Under the pieces are notes generated by a model that did not search any database, was not told the origin of the DNA, and was given only the letters and a program-made list of their open reading frames with translations. DNA of 43,106 bases from Caldilineaceae bacterium (GTDB lineage: Bacteria > Chloroflexota > Anaerolineae > Caldilineales > Caldilineaceae): contig JAGNDO010000027.1 of NCBI GenBank assembly GCA_018003515.1, positions 22,116 through 65,221 of the forward strand, read 5' to 3'. Shown piece by piece: positions 1 through 8,592 of the stretch. The number at the start of each line of letters is the position of its first letter. Position 1 is the first letter of the stretch. Made by a program: the position numbers and the translations under genes.

Positions 1-1700
1 AGGATCATGGGCCGACGGCCCATCTCCTTGTAGGTGAAGGAGGAGAGGGCCTCGCGAATTTTGTTTTCGATGACATTGGTGGGGCCGCCCTTCTTGACGG
101 CCTTGCGCACGGCCTCTTCGGCTCGGGCGATCAGATCATCGCTGTCTCGCATGTAGACAAAGCCCCGGCTGATGATCTCCGGGCCGTAGATCAGATCTTT
201 GTCGAACTCATCCATGGCCACAATACAGACAATGAAGCCGTCCTCGGCCAGGTGTCGGCGGTCGCGCAGAACCACGTTGCCCACATCGCCCACGCCCAAC
301 CCGTCCACCAGCACATCCGGGGCGGCGATGCGTTCGCCCAGGCGGGCCTGGATATGGTTGGCATTCTGGCTGTCAAAGTTGCCGATCTCTACCATCTGGC
401 CATCGGTGATGGCGAAGATGTTCTCCTTGGCCACATCGTTTTCTTCGGCCAGGCGGGCGTGCAGCACCAGGTGGCGATATTCGCCGTGGGCCGGGATGAA
501 GAAACGGGGGCGCACCAGTTGCAACATGCGGGCATATTCGTCCCGGTTGCCGTGGCCGGAGACATGGATATGGGCCAGGGCATGGTAGACCACTTCCACC
601 CCTTGGCGGAAGAGATTGTCGATGGTGCGGTTGAACAGCTCCTCGTTGCCGGGGATGGGCGAGGCGCTGATCACCACCGTGTCGCCGGTGCGCAGCTTGA
701 TCTGGCGATGTTCGCCCATGCTCATGCGCACCATAGCGCTGGTGGGTTCACCCTGGCTGCCTGTGGAGACCACCACGACCTTGTTGCCGGGCAAATTCTC
801 CATCTCGTGGGCGTTGAGCAGTTCATCCTGGGTGACATCCAGATAGCCCAGGGTGCCGGCGATCTTGACGTTGTTGACCATAGAGCGTCCGGTCACGCCG
901 ATTTTGCGCCCGTTTTTGCGGGCAGCGTTGATGATCTGCTGCACGCGGCTGACGTTGCTGGCAAAGGTACTGAGCAACACCCGGCCCGGCGCCTCGGCGA
1001 AGATCTTGTCCAGGCTGACCTCGATGGAGGCTTCGCTGGGCGTGGTGCCCGGTCGCTCGGCGTTGGTGCTGTCCGCCATCAGCAACAGCACCCCTTCGTT
1101 GCCCCACTTCTCCAGCTTGCCCGTCTCGGTCAGCTTGCCATCCGCCGGAGAGGGATCAAACTTGTAGTCGCTGGTATGGATGATGCGGCCAACCGGGGTC
1201 TGGATGGCCAGGCCCACGCTGTCCGGGAAGCTGTGGCAGGTGTGGAAGAACTCCACGGTGAAGCAGCCGACCTCGATTTTGGACTCCGAGGTGACCGTGT
1301 GCAGAGGCACTTCGCCCAGCAGCCGGTTCTCGCGCAGCTTGCCTTCCAGCAGCCCGCGGGTCAGCGCCGTGGCATAGACTGGGGCCTTCAGCCCCTCTTC
1401 GATCATGTAGGGCAGGCCGCCGATGTGGTCTTCGTGGCCGTGGGTCAGGAAGATGCCTTTGACCGAGTCCAGCTTATCCAGCAGGTATTCGATGTCGGGG
1501 ATCACGACATCTACGCCGTGCATCTCCGCGGTGGGGAACATCAGGCCCACATCAATGATGATGATGTCGTTGTCGTATTCCACAACCATCATATTTTTGC
1601 CGATTTCGCCCACGCCGCCCAGGGGCAGGATGCGCAAAAAGGGCGTTTCGGTCCCCTGTTTTTCATTCTTAGGGGTATTATTTGTCTTCGTTTGACTCAT
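1..1700 (-). CDS. rnj: Ribonuclease J (3' end cut by window edge)
   Basis: Metallo-beta-lactamase/beta-CASP ribonuclease acting in the cytoplasm in mRNA decay and 5'-end maturation. The minus-strand frame is open from the ATG at 1700 to the left edge, giving 566 codons, near the usual 550-600. The zinc motif HGHEDH lies at residues 87-92 (H87, H89, D91, H92) after a FLRILPLGGVGEIGKN start typical of RNase J. Further family blocks are CHSFPDS, HTSDYKFD, GSQGEP and, near the end, HVSGHGN and IPAHGEYRHL. The last visible residues, GRRPMI, resemble the RNase J C-terminus, so only a few codons are missing. An AAAGGAG-type ribosome site sits just upstream of the ATG. It lies downstream of the UDG gene on the same strand. 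Confidence 0.95.
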   Translation of the reverse strand, partial: MSQTKTNNTPKNEKQGTETPFLRILPLGGVGEIGKNMMVVEYDNDIIIIDVGLMFPTAEMHGVDVVIPDIEYLLDKLDSVKGIFLTHGHEDHIGGLPYMIEEGLKAPVYATALTRGLLEGKLRENRLLGEVPLHTVTSESKIEVGCFTVEFFHTCHSFPDSVGLAIQTPVGRIIHTSDYKFDPSPADGKLTETGKLEKWGNEGVLLLMADSTNAERPGTTPSEASIEVSLDKIFAEAPGRVLLSTFASNVSRVQQIINAARKNGRKIGVTGRSMVNNVKIAGTLGYLDVTQDELLNAHEMENLPGNKVVVVSTGSQGEPTSAMVRMSMGEHRQIKLRTGDTVVISASPIPGNEELFNRTIDNLFRQGVEVVYHALAHIHVSGHGNRDEYARMLQLVRPRFFIPAHGEYRHLVLHARLAEENDVAKENIFAITDGQMVEIGNFDSQNANHIQARLGERIAAPDVLVDGLGVGDVGNVVLRDRRHLAEDGFIVCIVAMDEFDKDLIYGPEIISRGFVYMRDSDDLIARAEEAVRKAVKKGGPTNVIENKIREALSSFTYKEMGRRPMI

Positions 1701-1858
1701 GTTTTATCTCCTTTAGGGATAACGTTCGTTCAGATAATTGGCATAAAAAAAGCCGGGTAGCGCATCAGGCTCCCAGCATCCAATGCAATGTTAAAATTAA
1801 CTTCTTTATGGCTATTGGCAGACAGCCGTCGGAAAATAGTTTTTCGCCCCGTCAATCG

Positions 1859-1900
1859 CCTAATCTCTCCATCTCCAAATTTCTTTGGAAAAGATTAGGC
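1859..1900. repeat. Nested hairpin between UDG and rnj
   Basis: A 9 bp arm GCCTAATCT (1859-1867) pairs with AGATTAGGC (1892-1900). The loop holds a second small hairpin, CCAAA-TTTC-TTTGG. It starts just after the UDG stop on the minus strand. It could be a terminator or processing site, but no U-run follows, so the role is open. The remaining DNA to rnj holds an AGCC/GGCT stem followed by seven T on the minus strand (about 1745-1780), a weak terminator candidate. Confidence 0.45.
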
Positions 1901-1902
1901 AA

Positions 1903-2484
1903 TTAGTCGAGTAGGCGATTTGTGGTCTCGCGGATCAACCCAGGCAGCTGCTGCATGTCTTGCTCGAAAGCGGCCCGCCACGTGGGATTACGCAGAGCCG
2001 CCGCCGGATGGAACATGGCCATGACCACCCGATCCTGACCGATCTCTTGCACCTGGCCGTGGATCTGGCTGATCTTGGCCTGGGGAAACCAGCGGGCCAT
2101 GCTAAAACGGCCCAGGGTGACGATGATACGCGGGTCGATCAAGTCGATCTGGCGGGTCAAGTAGTCGGCACAAGCCTCAAGTTCGGCGGGGAAGGGATCC
2201 CGGTTGGCCGGCGGTCGGCACTTCACCACATTGGTGATGTAGACATCCTGACGGGAGAGGCCGATACCGGCCAACATCTCGTCAAGAAACTTGCCGCTGC
2301 GCCCCACAAAGGGCAACCCTTGTTGATCCTCGGCTGCCCCCGGTCCTTCGCCCACAAACATGACGATTGCCCTGGGATCTCCGCTGCCGGGCACGGCCTG
2401 CATCCGCCCATTGCTAAGGGCGCACCGATGACACGCATGAATCTCGGCGTCCAATCCTTGTAACTCACCTACGACTGAACCCAT
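1903..2484 (-). CDS. Type 4 (iron-sulfur) uracil-DNA glycosylase
   Basis: Removes uracil from DNA as the first step of base excision repair. With the start at 2484 the protein has 193 residues, as in Thermus family-4 UDGs. The four [4Fe-4S] cysteines are C18, C21, C89 and C105. The active-site motif GEGPG is at 45-49, and the HPA motif of the second catalytic loop is at 159-161. The frame stays open upstream to 2757, but the extra 91 residues look unlike any UDG N-terminus, and 2484 places CHRC where the family has it. The ribosome site at this start is weak (AAGAG). rnj follows on the same strand after about 200 bp. Confidence 0.9.
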   Translation of the reverse strand: MGSVVGELQGLDAEIHACHRCALSNGRMQAVPGSGDPRAIVMFVGEGPGAAEDQQGLPFVGRSGKFLDEMLAGIGLSRQDVYITNVVKCRPPANRDPFPAELEACADYLTRQIDLIDPRIIVTLGRFSMARWFPQAKISQIHGQVQEIGQDRVVMAMFHPAAALRNPTWRAAFEQDMQQLPGLIRETTNRLLD

Positions 2485-2739
2485 CTCTTGCCCTGACTGC
2501 CGCTGATCTGTCACTGATCCATGTGATGATCTGCTCAGCGCCGTTTGGCCGACAATCCCTGCCGGATTGCCCAGATCACCACTATATTTTCCGGTCATGG
2601 GAACCACGACTACCCGAATCCGGGCGGTCAATACGCTGGGAAAGCCTCGACCCTGAAGGGTCCACCATGACAATTTTTCAAGTGTTAACGTAAGACAAGT
2701 ATAACGCCCCTGCCTCTTCCTGTCTATTATTGGGAGAGC

Positions 2740-2792
2740 GAGGAGACAAGGAGACAAGGAGATGGGGAGATGGGGAGATGGGGAGATGGGGG
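2740..2792 (+). repeat. Octamer repeat array (consensus NNGGAGAY)
   Basis: About six imperfect copies of an 8-base unit, first GAGACAAG-like and then GAGATGGG-like. It lies in the 344 bp gap between the UDG start and the toxin-like gene, where I see no other gene. The same octamer family recurs at 14233-14294 and inside recO at 24395-24461. Confidence 0.85.
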
Positions 2793-2828
2793 TGCATCGA
2801 CTTTTGTCATTGGTATGTGTTGCAAGGA

Positions 2829-3257
2829 CTATGGGAAGAATCGATCACGGAGGCGTTGCAATACGGTTTCAAAATTGGTGAAGTCGATATCTGTAGGTCA
2901 GGCCCGGTCTTGGTCCCCTGGGGCTGGAATGGGACCTCTGTGCATGTGGTGCGGATGTGTCGAGATCTCTGGATGATGGTTGCGGTTATCATATTGCACG
3001 ATCCGGTTGCCGTTAGCAGCGTAGTAGATATAGGCATACCGTTCTTCAATCGTCTCGCCTTCCTCACTCAATACGCTTTCGACGTACAGCCGAGATCGAT
3101 CTCGAAAAGGCAAGACGGCCTGGATGGTGTGGGATATGCTGGCTGTGTCGGCATCCGACAGGAAAAAAGCTGGGTCACTAAGCGCAAGGAGATCTTCACT
3201 CTCGAAGATGAGTGTGAAGATGTACCAATAGTAAGCCTCAACCTTATCGAGCGCCAC
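2829..3257 (-). pseudogene. DUF6516/TumE-like toxin, interrupted by in-frame TGA
   Basis: The first 119 codons (3257 to a TGA at 2898-2900) encode a small protein with the block EERYAYIYYAANGNRIVQYDNRNHHPEI and PHHMHRG, which I recognise as the DUF6516 (TumE-type) fold. Reading through the TGA in the same frame adds PTDIDFTNFETVLQRLRDRFFP and then a TAG at 2829. This looks like the expected C-terminal helix, so the TGA is probably a nonsense mutation. Selenocysteine is unlikely, since I see no convincing SECIS hairpin after it. A genuinely shorter protein ending at 2898 cannot be excluded. The partner antitoxin-like gene lies 4 bp upstream. Family assignment is from motif memory, hence moderate confidence. 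Confidence 0.6.
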
Positions 3258-3261
3258 TGGA

Positions 3262-3633
3262 CTACGCCTCTCGCGTGAAGCCGTATTCTCTTTCCATCCG
3301 TTGCAGCCCGTAGGTCATCGTGCGCCAACGATAGAAGGCACCCCAATCATTGGGATCTTCGTCCAGGTCGCCAGCCTCAAAGTTATGCAGGAAGCGTTCG
3401 GAGGTTAGTCCATATTGAGTTTCGAAGGCCATGACCCCAGCCAACGTTCTCTCATAGACTTGGCGAGGGGTCTGACGGCGATGGGTATGCTCATATTCGT
3501 CGCGTATCTGAAGCGCGCGGATTTGGCGTACCTGCTTGCGCACAGCGTCGATCAAAAACTGATCCAACTGCATCCCAGTGACCAACCTGACTTGCTCAAC
3601 CAGCTCATCGGGAACCGCAACCATTGTGGACAT
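3262..3633 (-). CDS. Antitoxin-like protein paired with TumE-like gene
   Basis: 123 residues. The N-terminus (VAVPDELVEQVRLVTGMQLDQFLIDAVRKQVRQI) resembles a ribbon-helix-helix or similar small DNA-binding domain. The C-terminal part (FETQYGLTSERFLHNFEAGDLDEDPNDWGAFYRW) is of the kind found at the end of many plasmid and cyanobacterial antitoxins. It is separated from the toxin-like gene by only 4 bp, so the two would be co-transcribed. The first ATG (3633) and one three codons later are both possible; neither has a strong ribosome site. Function as an antitoxin is inferred from domain style and gene order. Confidence 0.65.
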   Translation of the reverse strand: MSTMVAVPDELVEQVRLVTGMQLDQFLIDAVRKQVRQIRALQIRDEYEHTHRRQTPRQVYERTLAGVMAFETQYGLTSERFLHNFEAGDLDEDPNDWGAFYRWRTMTYGLQRMEREYGFTREA

Positions 3634-3680
3634 TGGACAAGAGCGCCTTTCGCTACTGCAATCAAAAATCGGATTGTCCC

Positions 3681-3711
3681 ATTATAGCACAAAAGGTTCG
3701 TGAAAAATCAA
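3681..3711 (-). promoter_or_regulatory. Promoter for toxin-antitoxin pair
   Basis: On the minus strand TATAAT (3681-3686) is preceded by TGC, an extended -10, with a TTGATT hexamer 19 bases upstream. The -10 lies about 50 bp ahead of the antitoxin start. Confidence 0.5.
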
Positions 3712-3745
3712 GCCGTTTTAGACTGGGCCAACCATCCTCCACACT

Positions 3746-4267
3746 TCACCGCTTCAACCCATGCCGGGTCAACAGCAGGGCGTCTTCGCCGTCGGCGTAG
3801 TAGCGGCGGCGACGGCCAACCTCTATGAAGCCGTACTGGGTGTAGAGGGCGATGGCCGGGGCGTTGCCGGCCCGCACTTCCAGGGTGACTTCGGTGACGC
3901 CTTGATCCACCATGCGGGCCAGCATGTCGTCCATCATGCGCCGGCCCAGGCCCCGGCCCAGCCAGTCGGGATGGGTGGCGATGTTGACGATGTGGCACTC
4001 TTTACCCATGACCCAATAGCCGCAATAGCCCAGAATGGGGGGCGGCGCATCCAAATCGACGGGCCAATTTTGTTCGGGGCGCAGCACCCAATAGAAGCTG
4101 AGGTCGTTGCTCAACAACTCATTGCGATAGAGGTTCTCGCTCCAGGGATCGGAGAAAATGATCTTTTCCAGGCGAGCCACTTCGGGCAGATCTGCCAGGA
4201 TCATGGGATCAAATTGCACGGGCAGAGGGTCTTTGCGGGGAGGGGTAGTAGAGGCGGGATTGGTCAT
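3746..4267 (-). CDS. rimI: Ribosomal protein S18-alanine N-acetyltransferase
   Basis: GNAT-family acetyltransferase; RimI acetylates the N-terminal alanine of ribosomal protein S18. 173 residues, slightly longer than E. coli RimI because of an N-terminal extension and a proline-rich insert near residue 75. The acetyl-CoA pyrophosphate loop is GRGLG (103-107) inside HPDWLGRGLGRRMM. The later EVRAGNAPAIALYTQYGF and GRRRRYY segments are family signatures. It starts 8 bp after the tsaB stop, the usual tsaB-rimI order, so one transcript is likely. A generic GNAT role is the alternative, but the neighbour makes RimI the better call. Confidence 0.9.
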   Translation of the reverse strand: MTNPASTTPPRKDPLPVQFDPMILADLPEVARLEKIIFSDPWSENLYRNELLSNDLSFYWVLRPEQNWPVDLDAPPPILGYCGYWVMGKECHIVNIATHPDWLGRGLGRRMMDDMLARMVDQGVTEVTLEVRAGNAPAIALYTQYGFIEVGRRRRYYADGEDALLLTRHGLKR

Positions 4268-4275
4268 GAAATCGG

Positions 4276-4968
4276 TTAGGGGGCCTGCAAATAGAGCGGT
4301 TGGAAAGTGGCCAGATCATCCCAATGACCGGCGGCCAAATGCAGGGCGGCCAAGCGGGCCAGATGCCCGGCCCGGCGCAGAGCGAAGATGTTGTCCACCA
4401 CGTTCACATGGGCCAGCCCGGCCACGGACGCGGCCAGATCCTCGCCCACTTCCCCCACCAGCCAGACGGGGGCGGCGAAAGCGGCCAATGTCGCCACAAA
4501 TTCCACCGCCTTTCCCGCCCCGTGATCATCCACCCCAGGCCGGTGCAGCGGATGCGCCGGGCTGAACGCCGCCCAATTGTAGCGTCCTCGGCCCGCCTGA
4601 ATGCAAGCCACAATGCGGGGAGCCGGACTCAACTTGGCGGCTACATCTACCCACGGCGCGGCGGTGACGCTGAGGGTGGGCAGGCCAATCAACGTGGGCA
4701 GAGCGGGCAGCCCCAAGGCGATCCCCTTGGCCATGCTGATGGCAATGCGTACCCCGGTGAAACTGCCCGGCCCGGTGGTGGCGGCCAGCGCGGTGATGTC
4801 CGCCGGGGTCAGGTCCATGCGCGCCAGCAGATCCTGGATGGCCGGGGTCAACTCCTGGGTCTGGCGGCGGCGGGCCTGCCAGGTCAGTTCGGCCAGGAGG
4901 TGGTCGGTTTCCAGATCATAGAGGGCGATGGATGCGGTTGTGGTGGCGGTGTCTAGGGCAAGGAGCAT
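4276..4968 (-). CDS. tsaB: tRNA t6A biosynthesis protein TsaB
   Basis: Inactive ASKHA-fold partner of TsaD, needed for threonylcarbamoyl-adenosine at position 37 of ANN-decoding tRNAs. Starting at 4968 gives 230 residues, the usual size, beginning MLLALDTATTTASIAL. The segment ALAATTGPGSFTGVRIAISMAKGIA (about 63-87) is the TsaB hallmark. The upstream in-frame extension to 5025 is encoded by repeat DNA and is not protein-like, so I reject it. No Shine-Dalgarno is visible because the leader is the repeat at 4970-4994. rimI follows after 8 bp; tsaD and tsaE are not in the window. Confidence 0.92.
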   Translation of the reverse strand: MLLALDTATTTASIALYDLETDHLLAELTWQARRRQTQELTPAIQDLLARMDLTPADITALAATTGPGSFTGVRIAISMAKGIALGLPALPTLIGLPTLSVTAAPWVDVAAKLSPAPRIVACIQAGRGRYNWAAFSPAHPLHRPGVDDHGAGKAVEFVATLAAFAAPVWLVGEVGEDLAASVAGLAHVNVVDNIFALRRAGHLARLAALHLAAGHWDDLATFQPLYLQAP

Positions 4969-4969
4969 A

Positions 4970-4994
4970 ATTGAGAATTGAAGATTGAAGATTG
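4970..4994. repeat. GAAGATTG octamer repeat, copy 1
   Basis: A 25-base stretch built on GAAGATTG units, directly abutting the tsaB start codon. The identical 25 bases occur at 10501-10525, shortly after the fhs stop. Confidence 0.85.
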
Positions 4995-5021
4995 AAAATG
5001 GAGAATGGGGTGCAATATGGA

Positions 5022-5063
5022 ACACGCACGGAGATCGGATGGGGCGTTGATCTCCGTGCGTGT
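5022..5063. terminator. Perfect 15 bp hairpin after aldolase gene
   Basis: Arms ACACGCACGGAGATC (5022-5036) and its exact complement (5049-5063) with a 12-base loop. It lies 25 bp beyond the aldolase stop on the minus strand and before tsaB. No long U-run, so it may be a terminator-like or processing structure. Confidence 0.6.
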
Positions 5064-5088
5064 TGGGTGGTGCAGATCAGGTCGAGGG

Positions 5089-6504
<1,416 letters not shown>

Positions 6505-6634
6505 TTTTGGTTCCTTTGCTAAAAATGTTTGAATGTTTACCCCGAACAGAAGATCGGGGAGCGTTATTTTGGCATTTTGATGGGCTGAATTACGCGCAAA
6601 GTAACTAAGTGTCACCTTCGCACCATCATCAGGT

Positions 6635-6663
6635 ATTATACCAACAAGCCCTCGGATCGGCAA
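6635..6663 (-). promoter_or_regulatory. Sigma-70-type promoter of the aldolase gene
   Basis: Minus strand TTGCCG (6658-6663), 17-base spacer, TATAAT (6635-6640). It implies a leader of about 125 bases, which holds a small CCCCGA/CGGGG hairpin at 6540-6559. Confidence 0.65.
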
Positions 6664-6694
6664 CGCTCCGCCGGCTAGATCCATTCACCAATTC

Positions 6695-6723
6695 TTGACG
6701 AACCCGGCCTCGTGGCCTAGGAT
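6695..6723 (+). promoter_or_regulatory. Sigma-70-type promoter of nfo
   Basis: TTGACG (6695-6700), 17-base spacer, TAGGAT (6718-6723), facing nfo. It is divergent from the aldolase promoter in the same 315 bp gap. A GCGAATG heptamer repeat (6732-6751) lies in the leader. Confidence 0.6.
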
Positions 6724-6818
6724 GCAAATGAGCGAATGGCGAATGGCGAAAGTGCCGTCGCCCCATCCCGTTGTTCATTGTGCATTTTTTTAATTGTGCA
6801 TTACCCAAGGAGCTTTTC

Positions 6819-7721
6819 ATGACCATTCTCAAACTGGGCGCGCATATGTCCATCGCCGGCGGTGTCAGCCAGGCATTGGATCGGGCCGCCTCTATCCAAA
6901 CCACAGCGTTGCAAGTCTTCACCAAGAACAACCGCCAGTGGGTCGGCCCGCCCATTGACCTGGCGGATGTGGTCCGCTGGCAGGAGCAGGCGGCTGCCCT
7001 GGGCGTGGAGCGCGGTGATGTGGTCAGCCATGCCAGCTATCTGATCAACCTGGCTTCGCCCCAGGATCCTCTGTGGAAAAAGAGTCAGGCCGCCCACGCC
7101 GACGAATTACGCCGGGCCCACGCCTATGGCATCCCCTTTGTGGTGCTACACCCCGGTGCCCACGTAGGCAGCGGCGCGGACGCCGGCATCGACCGGGTGG
7201 CCGCCGCCCTCAACCAGATCCACGCCCAGACGCCGGAATGTGGGGACACCATGACCTTGCTGGAGTTGATGGCGGGCCAAGGTACCACTCTGGGCCGCAG
7301 CTTTGGCGAGCTGCGCCGCATCATGGAACAGGTGACCGAGCCGAGCCGGGTGGGCATCTGTGTGGACACCTGCCATGCCTTCGCCGCCGGGTACGAACTG
7401 CGCACCCCCGCAGGCTATGCCGCCACCGTGGCCGAACTGGAAGCCGAGGTGGGGTTGGATGCGGTCAAGTGTTGGCATTTCAACGACAGCAAGGGCGGCC
7501 TGGGCAGCCACAAGGACCGCCACACCCACATCGGCCAGGGCGAAATTGGGGTAGTGGCGTTCCAGATGATCATGGCCGATCCCCGCTGGGACGGCATCCC
7601 CATGCTGCTGGAAACCCCCAAAGAGGCAGACATGGCCGACGATGTGATGAATCTCAATGTTCTGGCCGGGCTGGTGGGCGACCCGGCCCGCATCCCAGCC
7701 GGTTATCAGATCCGCGATTAG
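6819..7721 (+). CDS. nfo: Endonuclease IV (AP endonuclease)
   Basis: Three-zinc TIM-barrel AP endonuclease that cleaves 5' to abasic sites. 300 residues from the ATG at 6819, chosen for its AAGGAGC ribosome site; the frame is open to 6771 but those codons lie in the leader. Metal-site blocks are all present: LGAHMSIAGG, LHPGAHVGS, LLELMAGQGTTLG, GICVDTCHAFAAGY, CWHFNDSKGGLGSHKDRHTHIGQGEIG and LLETPKEAD. With the family-4 UDG at 1903-2484 it would supply two steps of base excision repair, although the genes are separate transcripts. Confidence 0.96.
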   Translation: MTILKLGAHMSIAGGVSQALDRAASIQTTALQVFTKNNRQWVGPPIDLADVVRWQEQAAALGVERGDVVSHASYLINLASPQDPLWKKSQAAHADELRRAHAYGIPFVVLHPGAHVGSGADAGIDRVAAALNQIHAQTPECGDTMTLLELMAGQGTTLGRSFGELRRIMEQVTEPSRVGICVDTCHAFAAGYELRTPAGYAATVAELEAEVGLDAVKCWHFNDSKGGLGSHKDRHTHIGQGEIGVVAFQMIMADPRWDGIPMLLETPKEADMADDVMNLNVLAGLVGDPARIPAGYQIRD

Positions 7722-7770
7722 GCATCAACCATCGAGGGGGCAACACTATTTTTGCCTTTTGCCTTTCCCC

Positions 7771-7787
7771 ACCCGGTAGCTACGGGT
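7771..7787 (+). terminator. Small hairpin after nfo
   Basis: ACCCG-GTAGCTA-CGGGT about 50 bp after the nfo stop, followed by a short T-rich stretch. Two copies of the TTTTGCC heptamer precede it. Weak stem, modest support. Confidence 0.35.
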
Positions 7788-7932
7788 CTTTCCGCACAGA
7801 AACCAGGGGGGATCAGCGCAAAACTACGCAGCTTTCCGTAGTGATCTCGGAATCTCGATATGCTATGATTTGGGCATGAAAGAAATGTCCAGTTGTTTTC
7901 GGAATCATTCCGCTGCCAGGAGAAACTCAGCC

Positions 7933-8310
7933 ATGTCTATGTCATCCATCGGTCTCCCCCGTATCCAGAGCGACTATCGCAGATCTCGCACCCGCCCGGT
8001 GCAGACCGAGAAGCTAGACCTGTGGACAATGCTGGAAAACCCGACCCTGAGCCAGGGATACCGCCATCTGACCCTGACGCTCTTGGCCAACGGACCCGAC
8101 TGCGCCCATGTGCGCGACGGCATGGACGCCTTTGTCTTGGCCGAACTCAGGGGTGACAGCACCCACCGTTCCTTCCCGGAGCAATGGCTGCACTTGCAGG
8201 CCTGTCACCGTTGCCGAGAGTTCCACGATCTGGTCCACTTTATCACCCGGGAAACCCTGCCCGTGGACGATGGCTGGGAGGCTGTGCCGAGTCCCACTCG
8301 GCCTATCTGA
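7933..8310 (+). CDS. Small Cys/His protein with HxxxCxxC (zinc-finger-like) motif
   Basis: I do not recognise a named family. From the ATG at 7933 (CAGGAG ribosome site 9-10 bases upstream) the protein has 125 residues. Its C-terminal half contains CAHVRDGMDAFVLAEL and then LHLQACHRCREFHDLV. The H-x3-C-x2-C arrangement, preceded by a short helix, is like the zinc-binding anti-sigma (zf-HC2) fold, though no sigma factor gene is adjacent and no membrane helix is visible. The frame is open further upstream to a TTG at 7870, where an extended -10 (TGCTATGAT, about 7862-7870) makes translation unlikely. A 12 bp terminator-like hairpin follows. Confidence 0.6.
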   Translation: MSMSSIGLPRIQSDYRRSRTRPVQTEKLDLWTMLENPTLSQGYRHLTLTLLANGPDCAHVRDGMDAFVLAELRGDSTHRSFPEQWLHLQACHRCREFHDLVHFITRETLPVDDGWEAVPSPTRPI

Positions 8311-8376
8311 TTCGATATGACCTGAACCCTGTGGCTGGGCCCCACGGGCATTGGTTTTCATGTTTTTCTCCTTGGG

Positions 8377-8411
8377 GACAGAGGCGCACTCACATTGGGT
8401 GCGCCTCTGTC
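8377..8411 (+). terminator. Hairpin terminator after the Cys/His gene
   Basis: Perfect 12 bp arms GACAGAGGCGCA (8377-8388) and complement (8400-8411), 11-base loop, followed by a T/G-rich tail. It lies about 65 bp after the stop and ahead of fhs. Confidence 0.6.
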
Positions 8412-8497
8412 GTTGTTGCTTCCGAGAAGCGGGTTTTAGTTCTACCCGATTGTAACCGTTCAATTTTTCACAAACTGTGGATCATTTACGCAGATCG

Positions 8498-8506
8498 TGT
8501 TACAAT
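8498..8506 (+). promoter_or_regulatory. Extended -10 promoter candidate for fhs
   Basis: TGTTACAAT, a TG-extended -10, about 90 bp upstream of the fhs start. No good -35 is visible at the matching distance. Confidence 0.4.
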
Positions 8507-8592
8507 AGATCCCAATGAGCCGGGTCTTCGCAACGGCTCGAAAAATCATCCACAATCCATCAGTTCCACCGCTAATCAAAGAGGATTCAGCC

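Noticed and set aside
252..1760. 502-codon plus-strand frame over rnj
   Set aside because: Shadow frame; RNase J catalytic motifs are all on the minus strand.
1903..2757. Full 284-codon UDG frame with N-terminal extension
   Set aside because: The first 91 codons do not resemble UDG or a targeting sequence, and the family N-terminus begins at 2484.
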